DNA of 64,000 nucleotides from Lachnospiraceae bacterium 28-4 (lineage in GTDB: Bacteria > Bacillota > Clostridia > Lachnospirales > Lachnospiraceae): contig KE159599.1 of assembly GCA_000403275.2 (NCBI GenBank), forward strand, positions 248,001-312,000, in the 5' to 3' direction. This document shows, piece by piece, positions 10,764-19,452 of the stretch. The notes beneath the pieces were generated by a model that was given only the letters and a program-made list of their open reading frames with translations, had not been told where the DNA came from and made no database searches. Each line of letters opens with the position of its first letter. The stretch's first letter is position 1. The translations under genes were made by a program, and so were the position numbers.

Positions 10764-11267
10764 CTAAAGTTCCGAACAAATCGCCATGATTTCAGCAACG
10801 CTCAGGCTTTTACTCAAAGGAGCTTTTTCGATATATACATCTTCTCCTACCGCCCGCTCCAAAGATATTTTTTCATTCATCTGCATAATCTCATCCTGTC
10901 TGGCCAGATATTTTTTCAGCGCCAGTTTTTCCCACAATTTCCTCTGTATCCGTCTCTTCCTGAGCCGTTCTTCCTGGAGCCTTTTACTCTCCCTCCGGTT
11001 TCTCTCCCTGACCCGTTTCATCTCCTCATCCCATTTTTTCAGCTTTTCCTCCCAATCCTCTTCGGAACATTCTTCCCCCTCGCCGCCATACTCCTTCCTA
11101 TAGCGCTCATTGATCCCCTCTTTCCGGTTCATTTGCTCCCAAAACGGATTCCCCTGTCTGCCTCTGTTCTCTTGCAAATATTCTTTTGCCGTCTTATCAC
11201 AATATGACCTGCCGCTCCCACATTTTTTTTCATAACCATAGTTCTTTTCCAAATCATGAATATGCAT
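10764..11267 (-). CDS. Hypothetical charged coiled-coil protein (167 aa)
   Basis: Not recognised. The protein is dominated by charged residues with a long Arg/Glu/Lys helix in the middle (WDEEMKRVRERNRRESKRLQEERLRKRRIQ) and a C-terminal part ending LSKSLSVAEIMAICSEL. It has no signal peptide or membrane segment. It lies between two other unknown helical proteins and likely works with them. Confidence 0.65.
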   Translation of the reverse strand: MHIHDLEKNYGYEKKCGSGRSYCDKTAKEYLQENRGRQGNPFWEQMNRKEGINERYRKEYGGEGEECSEEDWEEKLKKWDEEMKRVRERNRRESKRLQEERLRKRRIQRKLWEKLALKKYLARQDEIMQMNEKISLERAVGEDVYIEKAPLSKSLSVAEIMAICSEL

Positions 11268-11417
11268 ATGCTGTCTCCTCCTACCCTCTGATTGACAACG
11301 AGCGCAGATACTTCGGACTCCGTCCTCTATCTGCGCTCTCCCTAGCTTTCCTTATTTCGTGGAACCAATTTCCCTGGTCTTCCGTTTTCCTTATATATAA
11401 CGCTACAGTATAGCGCG

Positions 11418-12380
11418 CTACATAACATCGTTTACCACGAGTCCTTTCATGTCCTCCTCCAACAGTTCCGCTTCCGCCAGTATCTTCTTGATCTCGCCCT
11501 GAAGTTTCTCCTGTTCCGATGCGGTCTCCCGAATAGCTTCCGTCATTTCTTCCTGTTCTTCTTTCTCTTCCTTGCTTTCCTCCAGTTTTTCTTCCTGCTC
11601 TTCTTTCTTCTCCGCCTGCTCCTTCGCCGCCTCGACCAGTTTCTCCATCTCCTCGTCCACGTGTTTCTTGGCATCCTGCCAGAGCATCCCGATAATGGAA
11701 TCGGAAGCAGCATCGAGAATAGATTCCGCCGCCTCTTTCGCCGCCCGGATTCCTTTGCCGCCCGCTTCCAGAATCGCCTGTTTGGCAGCCGTAATGGAAC
11801 TGGTATTCCCCATTTTTTCTCCATTCAGCTTTGTTTCTATACTTGTAATATGTTCTATGATCGCATCGTATTCCAAAGCCCGCTGCTGGTATTCCGTCCT
11901 TTCTCCCATATTCGCCAGCCTTTCCAGCTCATCCTTGGTCAATATGGCAAGATTGCCCGATTCGAAATAATTATTTGCCTTGCGCAGCAATTCCAGATCT
12001 TTCTGTTCCTGGCTGTCCGGGTCAATTCCGAATTTCTCCTGCAGGGCGTCCCGCTCCTCCATAAAACCTTTTTTCTGTTCGGCCAGACCGTTAAGTTCCC
12101 CCATAATCTCCGCATTCCTGGCCCGCATCTCATTCATATTATCCGTTATCTTATTATCCCTGGCAAACTGATCCCGCAGTACCTTTGTCGCCTGTTTTCT
12201 TGCCTGTGCCCGCTTTTGCTCAATCAGATCAGAAATTCCGCCCTTCTTATTCCCTATAAAAACCGATCCGTTTTTTACCTGGCTGCCGTCTCCTTTTTCC
12301 GTATTGGAGTCGTTCGCCGCATGAATGCCATAACCCGGGGTTCCATTTATTCCCGCCAAATTAATCGTTACTGTCGCCAT
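11418..12380 (-). CDS. Hypothetical coiled-coil protein (320 aa)
   Basis: Not recognised. The first 40 residues (MATVTINLAGINGTPGYGIHAAN...) are glycine-rich and lack charged clusters. The rest is long helix with heptad-like spacing, and residues from about 240 are almost pure Glu/Lys coiled coil. No signal peptide or membrane segment is present. It heads the run of three unknown genes. The pattern could suit a structural or surface-associated protein, but this is guesswork. Confidence 0.7.
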   Translation of the reverse strand: MATVTINLAGINGTPGYGIHAANDSNTEKGDGSQVKNGSVFIGNKKGGISDLIEQKRAQARKQATKVLRDQFARDNKITDNMNEMRARNAEIMGELNGLAEQKKGFMEERDALQEKFGIDPDSQEQKDLELLRKANNYFESGNLAILTKDELERLANMGERTEYQQRALEYDAIIEHITSIETKLNGEKMGNTSSITAAKQAILEAGGKGIRAAKEAAESILDAASDSIIGMLWQDAKKHVDEEMEKLVEAAKEQAEKKEEQEEKLEESKEEKEEQEEMTEAIRETASEQEKLQGEIKKILAEAELLEEDMKGLVVNDVM

Positions 12381-12495
12381 CCCGTATCCTCCCTGAAGCT
12401 ACAATGTTCGAAACAAATCCTTTTGTTTCTGTCAAATTTCCTGTTTCCTGTTCTTTATATCGGCTTTTCTTCCCATTTTATGAATATCGCACCGC

Positions 12496-13332
12496 CTATT
12501 TTCTGAATTCTTCCTTTAAAAAGCCAGCTTCCCCGTAGGGAATCACGAAGTCCATGATCCCTGCCGCATGAGGAGAGATAATATATTCATTCACAATAAT
12601 ATGAAATCCTTCATCCCCAAGATACCAGCTGTCTTCCGTCAAAATATCTCCAATGCTCTCCTCATATCCTTCGAAAAACATTCCTCCATATTCTTCCTTT
12701 TTTGTTTCTTCCAAAATAAAATCGTTAATTGCCGCTGTGGCCGCTTCTTTATCTATCACGACATCTTCCAGTGTCAGTATTTTTCCGGTCTCCGTGCTAA
12801 AGTTCAATCCGCACCTCCCACTGTTCGGATGCGCTCCCCCCATATCCCAATAATAGGTAGCGGTAAAGCTGATCACCGCCGAATCCGTCCTCTCCGAAGC
12901 AAAAGTTTCCCCTGACGCATATCCGCGCCAGTTCTCTTTTCCAAGATCCGCATAAGTCTCTTTTGCTATTTCCAACATCTCCTCATCGTATTCCGGAAAA
13001 GCGCTGTTAATATATTCATTAATAGCTTCCGCGCTTTCCGCATGGTTCGATATGGTAACAACCGGAACCGTACGGTCAACCGTCAGCACTACCGTACCGT
13101 CTTCCGCCTCGAATTCCATTTTGGATTGTTTTACTTCCACATAAATATTTCCTCCAGCCTCCGTGGTTTCCTCTTCCGCCGCCGCATCCTCCGGCTTCTG
13201 CTCTTCCTGCCTTTCCTCTTCCGGTTCCTGAGAAACTTCTTCCATATTTTTATTTTCGTTCCCTGTCCCACATGCTCCCAGCGCCATCGTTCCAAATATA
13301 AGGGCCATTGCCAGCCAAATATTTTTTCTCAT
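12496..13332 (-). CDS. Lipoprotein with DUF3298-like (RsiV-type) domain
   Basis: The N-terminus is a lipoprotein signal (MRKNIWLAMALIFGTMALGAC, lipobox LGAC, lipidated Cys 20) followed by a Glu/Pro-rich spacer to about residue 60. The folded part contains YYWDMGGAHPNSGRCGLNF, resembling the GGAHPN motif of DUF3298 (C-terminal part of anti-sigma factor RsiV and related proteins), then a LTLEDV segment. It should sit on the outer face of the membrane. No sigma factor lies nearby, so an anti-sigma role is not supported. Its leader carries the pseudoknot element. Confidence 0.8.
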   Translation of the reverse strand: MRKNIWLAMALIFGTMALGACGTGNENKNMEEVSQEPEEERQEEQKPEDAAAEEETTEAGGNIYVEVKQSKMEFEAEDGTVVLTVDRTVPVVTISNHAESAEAINEYINSAFPEYDEEMLEIAKETYADLGKENWRGYASGETFASERTDSAVISFTATYYWDMGGAHPNSGRCGLNFSTETGKILTLEDVVIDKEAATAAINDFILEETKKEEYGGMFFEGYEESIGDILTEDSWYLGDEGFHIIVNEYIISPHAAGIMDFVIPYGEAGFLKEEFRK

Positions 13333-13341
13333 CTTTTACTC

Positions 13342-13415
13342 CATTTCTGCGCGGCTTTATTGCGCAAAGCCAGCCTGGCTTTCAAGTTTGTGGATGCCGC
13401 GCAGACACAAACTTG
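13342..13415 (-). promoter_or_regulatory. Pseudoknot-forming leader element, copy 1
   Basis: Read on the minus strand, a 10-bp stem (CAAGTTTGTG / CACAAACTTG) encloses a loop containing TCTGCGCGGC. That loop is perfectly complementary to GCCGCGCAGA, which lies directly before the AATGGAG ribosome binding region of the lipoprotein gene. The order stem, loop, stem, downstream strand makes an H-type pseudoknot, with a small extra hairpin (AAAGCCA / TGGCTTT) between. The same architecture with compensating changes precedes nagA. It could control translation or be a mobile extragenic repeat. Confidence 0.55.
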
Positions 13416-13434
13416 GGATTTAACCTCCATGATT

Positions 13435-14259
13435 CTATTCTTCCGGAATAAAACTGTCAAAAATGAATAAATCAAAATCCTTTCTTCTCGCATCCAGCTC
13501 CTTCTGACTCTTTATCGTCCATGCTACCGCAAGATTCCTGTATAATTTCTTACAGATCTGCCTCGACAGCGTCCAGTAATACTTATGATTATATGCGATA
13601 AAATCCGGCTTGGTCATAAAGTTCAGCAGCATATGCTCCAACACAAAATAAAGAAGCCCTTTCAACCCCTCTTCTTGTAAAAAAGCATCGGAAAGCTGCC
13701 CCCGCATTATATTGTTTCTGTTTTTCCTGTACCAGATCAGCGCCAAAGGATTAAAGGATTCTATACAGTATGCCCCATGATAGCCGCTCAATATTCCATC
13801 CGCCAGCGGGCATACTGAAATATCTGTCCATTCCACCTTTAGTTCCACGATCAGAGGCACCCTTCCGTCCACCATCTTCAAAAAGTCTTCCAGTTTCGGA
13901 ATCTTTTCCTCCGTTCCATACAAAGAAAATTTGTTCAGCTCTTCATAGGTATAGTCGTATACCCTTCCTTCCTTTCCGCAAACTCTCTCCAATGTAAAAT
14001 CATGAAAAATAACCGGAACCTTATCTTTGGAAAGCTGTACATCCAGCTCGATTCCATAACCGCCCTCCACCGCTTTTTCAAATGCCTTCATGGAATTTTC
14101 CGGCGCATCGCCCCTGTTATCGTGCAAGCCTCTGTGGGCATACAGGACGCCCTGGAAAGGAGTCTTGTCCGGTTTATGGCACATCCGCGGCATAAGCGCC
14201 AACAGATACAGAGCCGCCAGCACTGCTACTATAGTAAAAATAATCGTCATTTCCTTCAC
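13435..14259 (-). CDS. Membrane-anchored glycerophosphodiester phosphodiesterase
   Basis: Residues 4-25 form one membrane helix. The catalytic GDPD domain follows, with YAHRGLHDN (catalytic His and Arg), GYGIELDVQLSKDKVPVIFHD (metal-binding Glu-x-Asp and His) and FNPLALIWYRK. Such enzymes split glycerophosphodiesters into glycerol-3-phosphate and an alcohol, or cleave related lipid head groups, here probably at the cell surface. The gene follows the MFS carrier gene by nine bases, so the two may act together. Confidence 0.9.
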   Translation of the reverse strand: MKEMTIIFTIVAVLAALYLLALMPRMCHKPDKTPFQGVLYAHRGLHDNRGDAPENSMKAFEKAVEGGYGIELDVQLSKDKVPVIFHDFTLERVCGKEGRVYDYTYEELNKFSLYGTEEKIPKLEDFLKMVDGRVPLIVELKVEWTDISVCPLADGILSGYHGAYCIESFNPLALIWYRKNRNNIMRGQLSDAFLQEEGLKGLLYFVLEHMLLNFMTKPDFIAYNHKYYWTLSRQICKKLYRNLAVAWTIKSQKELDARRKDFDLFIFDSFIPEE

Positions 14260-14268
14260 CTTCGTATT

Positions 14269-15561
14269 TTAGTCATCTACATCAAAATTTTCCAGCATGT
14301 CCTTCTTTTTTTCCGGCCGCGAGTCCCCGTGATGCACCTGAATCATTGTCACAAAGGCCAGCATCGAAAAGAGGAACGCATACGGGAACAACGTCCTGTA
14401 TGAAACGTTCTCCAGAAGAAAGCCGGACAGCACTGGAGTAAATATCTGCGCCGCCATGGAAAAAGTGTAATAAGTTCCCGTAAACTTCCCGATATCGCAC
14501 CCCTTGCTCATTTCCACGATCATCGGGTAAGAGTTTACATTGATGGCCGCCCATCCTACCCCGATCGCCGCAAAGGCAATGTTGACCAGCGGATGATATG
14601 CCCCCACGAACACGGCGGCAAAATAGCAAAGGCTCATCAGCGCAATGCCCGCTAAAATTGTTTTTTTCCTTCCTACGCGGCTCGCAATATTTCCAATCGG
14701 TATATAACTGCAGATCGCGGCCACCGTCGCCACCATCAGGCAGTCGGCAAAGCTTCCTCCCTCCATATGCCAGACGACTCTCGTATACCTGGAAAATGCC
14801 GTCGTCACCGCATTATACGCCGTAAACCAAAGGAAGATGGATATAAGCAGAAAAATCATGCTGCGTTTTACTTCCTTCGGCATCGCCGTCTTTTGGGGAA
14901 CGGCTCTGTCTTCTTTTCCCTCTCCGCTTTCCGCCCCCTGCTTTTTTATTTCCTCCTCAATCCTTTTTTCCTTTACCGTAGCAAACAGCACGGCAACTGC
15001 CACCATCATCAAACCGCCGATACTTATAAACAAAGGGAGGTAATCCGGCCTCTCCCCGGCCCCTACCAATAGTTTTATCATGATCAGGGCATATACTCCG
15101 CCCACCGCCCCCATCAGGTTGATCACAGCATTCGCTTTGCTCCTTAAGCGGTTCGGCGTCAGATCCGGCATCAATGCCACCGCCGGGGAACGGTACAATC
15201 CCATGGAAAGCAGCAGTAAAAATAAAGTAGAAAGAAACATCACAAGGCTCTGCTTTTTATCCGCCGCCGAGAGCAACAGCAAAAATGTAACTGCCAGCAG
15301 CGTGCCGCCTACAATAAAAGGCATCCTCTTTCCGATCTTCGTATCCGCCTTGTCCGACAGCGTGCCGAACAAAGGCAGCAAAAAAATAGCCAGCACATTA
15401 TCCATCGCCATCAGCGCCCCCGTCACCGTCTCTCCCAGATGAAAAGTGTTCTGCAGCATCAGCGGAATAATGCTGTCGTACATCTGCCAAAAACCCGAAA
15501 TGGAAAGAAATGCAAGCCCGATAAAAAATGTCCGTTTATAATTTAATTTCATAGTCCCCAT
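14269..15561 (-). CDS. MFS transporter
   Basis: The 430-residue protein has about 12 hydrophobic segments in two halves, separated by a charged loop near residues 195-225 (KEKRIEEEIKKQGAESGEGKED). The loop after the second helix reads LSDKADTKIGKRMPFIVGG, as in MFS carriers of the glycoside/SLC45-like type. Substrate unknown; coupling with the downstream glycerophosphodiesterase suggests a sugar or glycerophosphodiester. AAAGGGG precedes the start. Confidence 0.85.
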   Translation of the reverse strand: MGTMKLNYKRTFFIGLAFLSISGFWQMYDSIIPLMLQNTFHLGETVTGALMAMDNVLAIFLLPLFGTLSDKADTKIGKRMPFIVGGTLLAVTFLLLLSAADKKQSLVMFLSTLFLLLLSMGLYRSPAVALMPDLTPNRLRSKANAVINLMGAVGGVYALIMIKLLVGAGERPDYLPLFISIGGLMMVAVAVLFATVKEKRIEEEIKKQGAESGEGKEDRAVPQKTAMPKEVKRSMIFLLISIFLWFTAYNAVTTAFSRYTRVVWHMEGGSFADCLMVATVAAICSYIPIGNIASRVGRKKTILAGIALMSLCYFAAVFVGAYHPLVNIAFAAIGVGWAAINVNSYPMIVEMSKGCDIGKFTGTYYTFSMAAQIFTPVLSGFLLENVSYRTLFPYAFLFSMLAFVTMIQVHHGDSRPEKKKDMLENFDVDD

Positions 15562-15851
15562 AACGATTTCAGCCCCTTTCTTTCTCCGATAAGCCCTCTG
15601 TTATTTTTCAGTATATCACCTGGCCAAAAGCTTCACAATAGCTAAAAACATCCCGAAAATGAATTTTGACAGGCCGGAAAAGCGGTATGGCGGGAGGCGG
15701 AATGGAAGGATCGGTGGTTGACGCTGGGGGCGGACTGTTCTGACGGAGCTTCCAATCAGATTTTACTAATGAAATGGGTAAATAATATCATGCCGTACGG
15801 GTCGAAAGCAACGGGCATCCTGCCCATGCTTTCTAAAATTGCCCTCCATGG

Positions 15852-17442
15852 TAATGTCATTAAGTTAGGCTTTGTAATACCGAAGTGATCACAGCGATTG
15901 CTTCGGTATTATTTTGCTTTTTTTGAAAAAGGTATTGACAAATCATCAAAAATGTGTGGCGGAGCCCTTGATGAAAACATACCAAGGAGGACTCCATGAA
16001 ACATATCACACATATTAAGGCCAGCCTTAGGAAGGCCATCAGGCACATATCCGACCAGAAAGAACAATTCGTCTGGAACAGCAAAACCGATTTTACCCGC
16101 AGAAAAAAACTCGACTTCCCTACCATGCTGCGCTTCCTTCTCCAGATGGAAGGCAGCACCATCCGCAACGAACTCACCGATTATTTTCATGACAGCCCGG
16201 ACTGCCCTTCCCCTTCTGCCTTCTACCAGCAGCGCTTAAAGATAAAGCCCGATGCGCTCTATATGCTTTTCCGTACTTTTACCGCCCAGTATAAAGGGAC
16301 CCGCTGGAAGGGATACCGCCTGCTGGCTGTGGATGGGTCCACGATTTATACCCCCAGGAACGAAAAGGATGCTTCCTCTTATCTCTTTAACGGCGCCGGA
16401 AAGAAGGGATGGAACTGCGTACATATGAATGCCCTTTATGACCTTATGGACGGCCTGTATGTGGACGCGGCCGTCCATCCCGGGAAGAAGCCGGGGGAGC
16501 AGGCGGCGCTGAAGCCTATGCTGGACCGGCTCAGCGACCCGGGGCATTCCATCATCATCGGGGACCGCGGCTATGAATCCTTCCAGATGGTTGCCGACCT
16601 CGAGGCCCGCGGCATCCCGTTTGTCATCCGGGTCAAAAAGCCTTCCAGCAACTGGGGGTTCCTTGCAAAGGCAGACTTCCCGGAGCAAAAGGAGTTTGAC
16701 CTTCCATTCACCTGCAAAATAGCCCATGCCAATTCCTTCAAGGGAAACAAGAGCCGCGCCAGAATGCTGGGGGAGGGATACCGGCCTGGCAACCGCTGCT
16801 TTTCCTATGTTTCCAAGGACTCCCCCACTTACCACTTCCAGCCCATGAGGGTGGTCAGATGCGGCAACGACCTGCAGGAGGGGGAACCGGTATACCTCCT
16901 TACGAACCTGCCGGAAGGACGCTTTGGCTTATCGGAAATCAAAGAGCTGTACAAGCTGCGCTGGGGGATAGAGACTTCTTTCCGGGAATTAAAATATGCC
17001 CTTTCGCTGCTCCATTTCCATTCAAAAAAGATGGACCTTATGATGCAGGAGATCTTTGCAAGGCTTACCATGTACAACTTCAGCCACATGATTACCAGTC
17101 AGTTGAAGCCTGAAGTGAAACCGGGGAAAAAACACGCCCGGCAGATCAATCATACATATGCGGCAAAAATATGCAAGGAATACTTCCGCAATAAAATCGG
17201 CCCATCCCATTTGAAAGCACTTATACTGCGCCATACATTGCCCATCCGCCCTGACAGGCATTACGAACGTAAGGCCAACAAAAAGCAGCCAAGGACTTTC
17301 CACTACAGGATATCATAATTCAGATAAAATTTATAGATAAAATTCAGGCAGTGGAAACTGTCTTTTTGGCATGCAAAAAAGGGAGAAGAAAAATGCGAAT
17401 TGTATGGTCTCAGTTATTCTCAAAGCCTAACTTAATGACATT
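15852..17442 (+). mobile_element. IS4-type insertion sequence, complete
   Basis: Terminal inverted repeats of at least 21 bases (ATGTCATTAAGT... at 15854-15874 and its complement at 17421-17441) enclose one transposase gene. The 11-base direct repeat GCCCTCCATGG (15841-15851 and 17443-17453) flanks the element as the target duplication. The target was the tip loop of the palindrome, whose two halves rejoin perfectly if the IS is removed, showing that the IS arrived later. Confidence 0.9.
15996..17318 (+). CDS. IS4-family DDE transposase
   Basis: The 440-residue protein carries the DDE triad: LAVDGSTIY, IIIGDRGYES and the YREK block YKLRWGIETSFRELKY (Y-2-R-3-E-6-K), diagnostic of the IS4 family. 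The frame is intact and a GGAGG precedes the ATG, so it is probably active. It cuts and pastes its own element. Confidence 0.95.
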   Translation: MKHITHIKASLRKAIRHISDQKEQFVWNSKTDFTRRKKLDFPTMLRFLLQMEGSTIRNELTDYFHDSPDCPSPSAFYQQRLKIKPDALYMLFRTFTAQYKGTRWKGYRLLAVDGSTIYTPRNEKDASSYLFNGAGKKGWNCVHMNALYDLMDGLYVDAAVHPGKKPGEQAALKPMLDRLSDPGHSIIIGDRGYESFQMVADLEARGIPFVIRVKKPSSNWGFLAKADFPEQKEFDLPFTCKIAHANSFKGNKSRARMLGEGYRPGNRCFSYVSKDSPTYHFQPMRVVRCGNDLQEGEPVYLLTNLPEGRFGLSEIKELYKLRWGIETSFRELKYALSLLHFHSKKMDLMMQEIFARLTMYNFSHMITSQLKPEVKPGKKHARQINHTYAAKICKEYFRNKIGPSHLKALILRHTLPIRPDRHYERKANKKQPRTFHYRIS

Positions 17443-17617
17443 GCCCTCCATGGCAATTTTCCCCTGATCATCCGCCATTTCATAAGTAAAATAACTGATT
17501 GTACGCAACCGTCAGAACAGTCCGCCCCCAGCGTCAACCACCGATCCTTCCATTCCGCCTCCCGCCATACCGCTTTTCCGGCCTGTCAAAATTCATTTGA
17601 AAAAACATAAGAACCTC

Positions 17618-17645
17618 TTGCAAATTCAGCAATTTTCTGTACAAT
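17618..17645 (+). promoter_or_regulatory. Promoter of the ABC-F gene
   Basis: TTGCAA (17618-17623) and TACAAT (17640-17645) are 16 bases apart, about 90 bases before the ATG and only 20 bases after the giant palindrome. The rest of 17319-17739 holds the IS end and the palindrome's right half. Confidence 0.55.
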
Positions 17646-17739
17646 AAGGAATAGCGGCCTGTGCCAACGGCATACGCCTCCGGCAAAACTTTCAAGCAAA
17701 TAATAGTATAGAAGAAAAATAAAGAAAGGTTTATCCCCT

Positions 17740-19377
17740 ATGATCAGTGCAAACAATGTAACATTAAGATTAGGAAAAAAAGCATTATTCGAAGATGTAA
17801 ACATCAAATTCACCGAAGGAAACTGTTACGGGCTTATCGGCGCAAACGGAGCCGGTAAATCCACGTTTTTGAAAATATTGTCCGGCAAACTGGAAACAAC
17901 AAAAGGCGATATTTTCATCACTCCCGGGCAGCGTATGTCCGTTCTGGAGCAGGATCATTTCAAATATGACGACTATCCCGTTATGGATGTAGTCATTATG
18001 GGCAACGAACGCCTTTACCAGATCATGAAAGAAAAAGACGCTATTTATGCCAAAGAAGATTTCACCGATGAAGACGGTCTCCGCGCCAGCGAGCTAGAAG
18101 GCGAATTCGCCGAAATGAACGGCTGGGAAGCGGAATCCGACGCTGCCATGCTGTTGAACGGCCTTGGCATCAATACGGAACTCCACAATTCCATTATGAA
18201 TACTTTGAACGGTAATGAAAAGGTAAAAGTTCTGCTTGCCAAAGCTCTGTTTGGCAATCCCGATATCCTTCTTCTTGACGAACCTACAAACCACCTGGAT
18301 CTGGATGCTATCTCCTGGCTGGAAGATTTCCTGATCGATTTCGAAAATACCGTCATTGTCGTATCCCATGACCGTTATTTTCTGAACAAAGTGTGTACCC
18401 ATACTGCCGACATCGACTACGGCAAGATCCAGCTCTATGCTGGCAATTATGATTTCTGGTATGAATCCAGCCAGCTCCTCATTCGCCAGATGAAAGAAGC
18501 CAATAAGAAAAAGGAAGAGAAAATCAAGGAATTGCAGGAATTTATTTCCCGTTTCTCCGCCAATGCTTCCAAATCCAAACAGGCAACCAGCAGAAAGCGG
18601 GCGCTGGAAAAAATCGAACTGGACGAAATCAAGCCTTCCAGCAGGAAGTATCCTTATGTGGATTTCCGCCCGGATCGCGAAATCGGCAATGAAGTCCTTA
18701 CCGTAGAGGGTATTTCCAAGACGATAGACGGTGTAAAAATCCTTGACAATATTACCTTTACTGTAGGACATAACGATAAGATCGCCTTTGTAGGCGGCAA
18801 CGAGCTTGCCAAGACCACTCTTTTCCAGATCCTGATGGACGAACTGGAGCCGGACGAAGGCAGCTACAAATGGGGTGTAACCACTTCACAGGCTTATTTC
18901 CCCAAAGACAGCACAAAAGAATTCGATAATGACTATACGATCGTGGACTGGCTGACCGGCTACTCTCCCGTCAAAGACGTTACTTATGTCCGCGGCTTCT
19001 TAGGGCGTATGCTGTTTGCCGGAGAAGACGGCGTGAAAAAAGTAAACATTCTGTCCGGCGGTGAAAAAGTCAGATGCCTTCTGTCCAAAATGATGATCAG
19101 CGGCGCTAACTGCCTGATATTGGACGAACCTACGAATCATCTGGATATGGAATCCATCACCGCTCTGAACAACGGCCTGATCAAATTCCCCGGCGTGGAA
19201 CTTTTTTCCTGCCATGACCACCAGTTTGTCCAGACTACCGCCAACCGCATTATGGAAATCCTTCCTAACGGGCAGCTGGTAGATAAGATCACCACTTATG
19301 ACGAATATCTTGCCAGCGATGAAATGGCAAGAAAACGTACCGTTTATACCAATAAAAACACGGAAGACGACAACTAA
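17740..19377 (+). CDS. ABC-F family ATPase (YkpA/YbiT-like)
   Basis: The protein has two ATPase domains and no membrane segments. The first has Walker A GANGAGKST, the altered signature LNGNEKVKVLLA and Walker B LLLDEPTNHLD; the second has the altered Walker A GGNELAKTT, signature LSGGEKVR and LILDEPTNHLD. A charged linker (about residues 245-290) joins them. These variant motifs are typical of the YkpA/YbiT subgroup of ABC-F proteins, which act on ribosomes rather than in transport. AAAGG precedes the ATG. It stands at the head of a plus-strand run with a PHP and a HAD phosphatase. Confidence 0.93.
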   Translation: MISANNVTLRLGKKALFEDVNIKFTEGNCYGLIGANGAGKSTFLKILSGKLETTKGDIFITPGQRMSVLEQDHFKYDDYPVMDVVIMGNERLYQIMKEKDAIYAKEDFTDEDGLRASELEGEFAEMNGWEAESDAAMLLNGLGINTELHNSIMNTLNGNEKVKVLLAKALFGNPDILLLDEPTNHLDLDAISWLEDFLIDFENTVIVVSHDRYFLNKVCTHTADIDYGKIQLYAGNYDFWYESSQLLIRQMKEANKKKEEKIKELQEFISRFSANASKSKQATSRKRALEKIELDEIKPSSRKYPYVDFRPDREIGNEVLTVEGISKTIDGVKILDNITFTVGHNDKIAFVGGNELAKTTLFQILMDELEPDEGSYKWGVTTSQAYFPKDSTKEFDNDYTIVDWLTGYSPVKDVTYVRGFLGRMLFAGEDGVKKVNILSGGEKVRCLLSKMMISGANCLILDEPTNHLDMESITALNNGLIKFPGVELFSCHDHQFVQTTANRIMEILPNGQLVDKITTYDEYLASDEMARKRTVYTNKNTEDDN

Positions 19378-19389
19378 AATTTTTTATCC

Positions 19390-19420
19390 GCTCCTGTCTG
19401 ACCCACTGTCAGACAGGAGC
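19390..19420 (+). terminator. Hairpin after the ABC-F gene
   Basis: A 12-bp perfect stem (GCTCCTGTCTGA / TCAGACAGGAGC) with a 7-base loop begins 12 bases after the stop codon. The T tract after it is short (TTCC), so it may be a partial terminator or mRNA-processing hairpin. Confidence 0.5.
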
Positions 19421-19452
19421 TTCCATTCACAGGGAAAGGAGACCAATAGGCA

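Larger units (their letters stand above)
15657..17598. repeat. Giant palindromic element, copy A (interrupted by an IS)
   Basis: Arms 15657-15746 and 17509-17598 are exact reverse complements over 90 bases. Inside them lies a core that again folds: CAATCAG at about 15753 pairs with CTGATTG at 17495, TTTTACT with AGTAAAA and GAAATGG with CCATTTC. At the tip AAAATTGCC and GGCAATTTT form a hairpin that was split by the IS. The same core, with compensating stem changes, recurs at 39.5 kb. It occupies the intergenic region between the MFS gene and the ABC-F gene. Nature unknown: a mobile hairpin element or a structured RNA. Confidence 0.75.

Noticed and set aside
12496-13332. Anti-sigma factor role for the DUF3298-like lipoprotein
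   Set aside because: It has a lipoprotein signal instead of the RsiV membrane layout and no ECF sigma factor gene lies nearby.
13342-13415. Identification of the pseudoknot leader as a known riboswitch class
   Set aside because: Loop and stem sequences do not match the preQ1, SAM-II or fluoride consensus as I know them, and the two downstream genes are unrelated.
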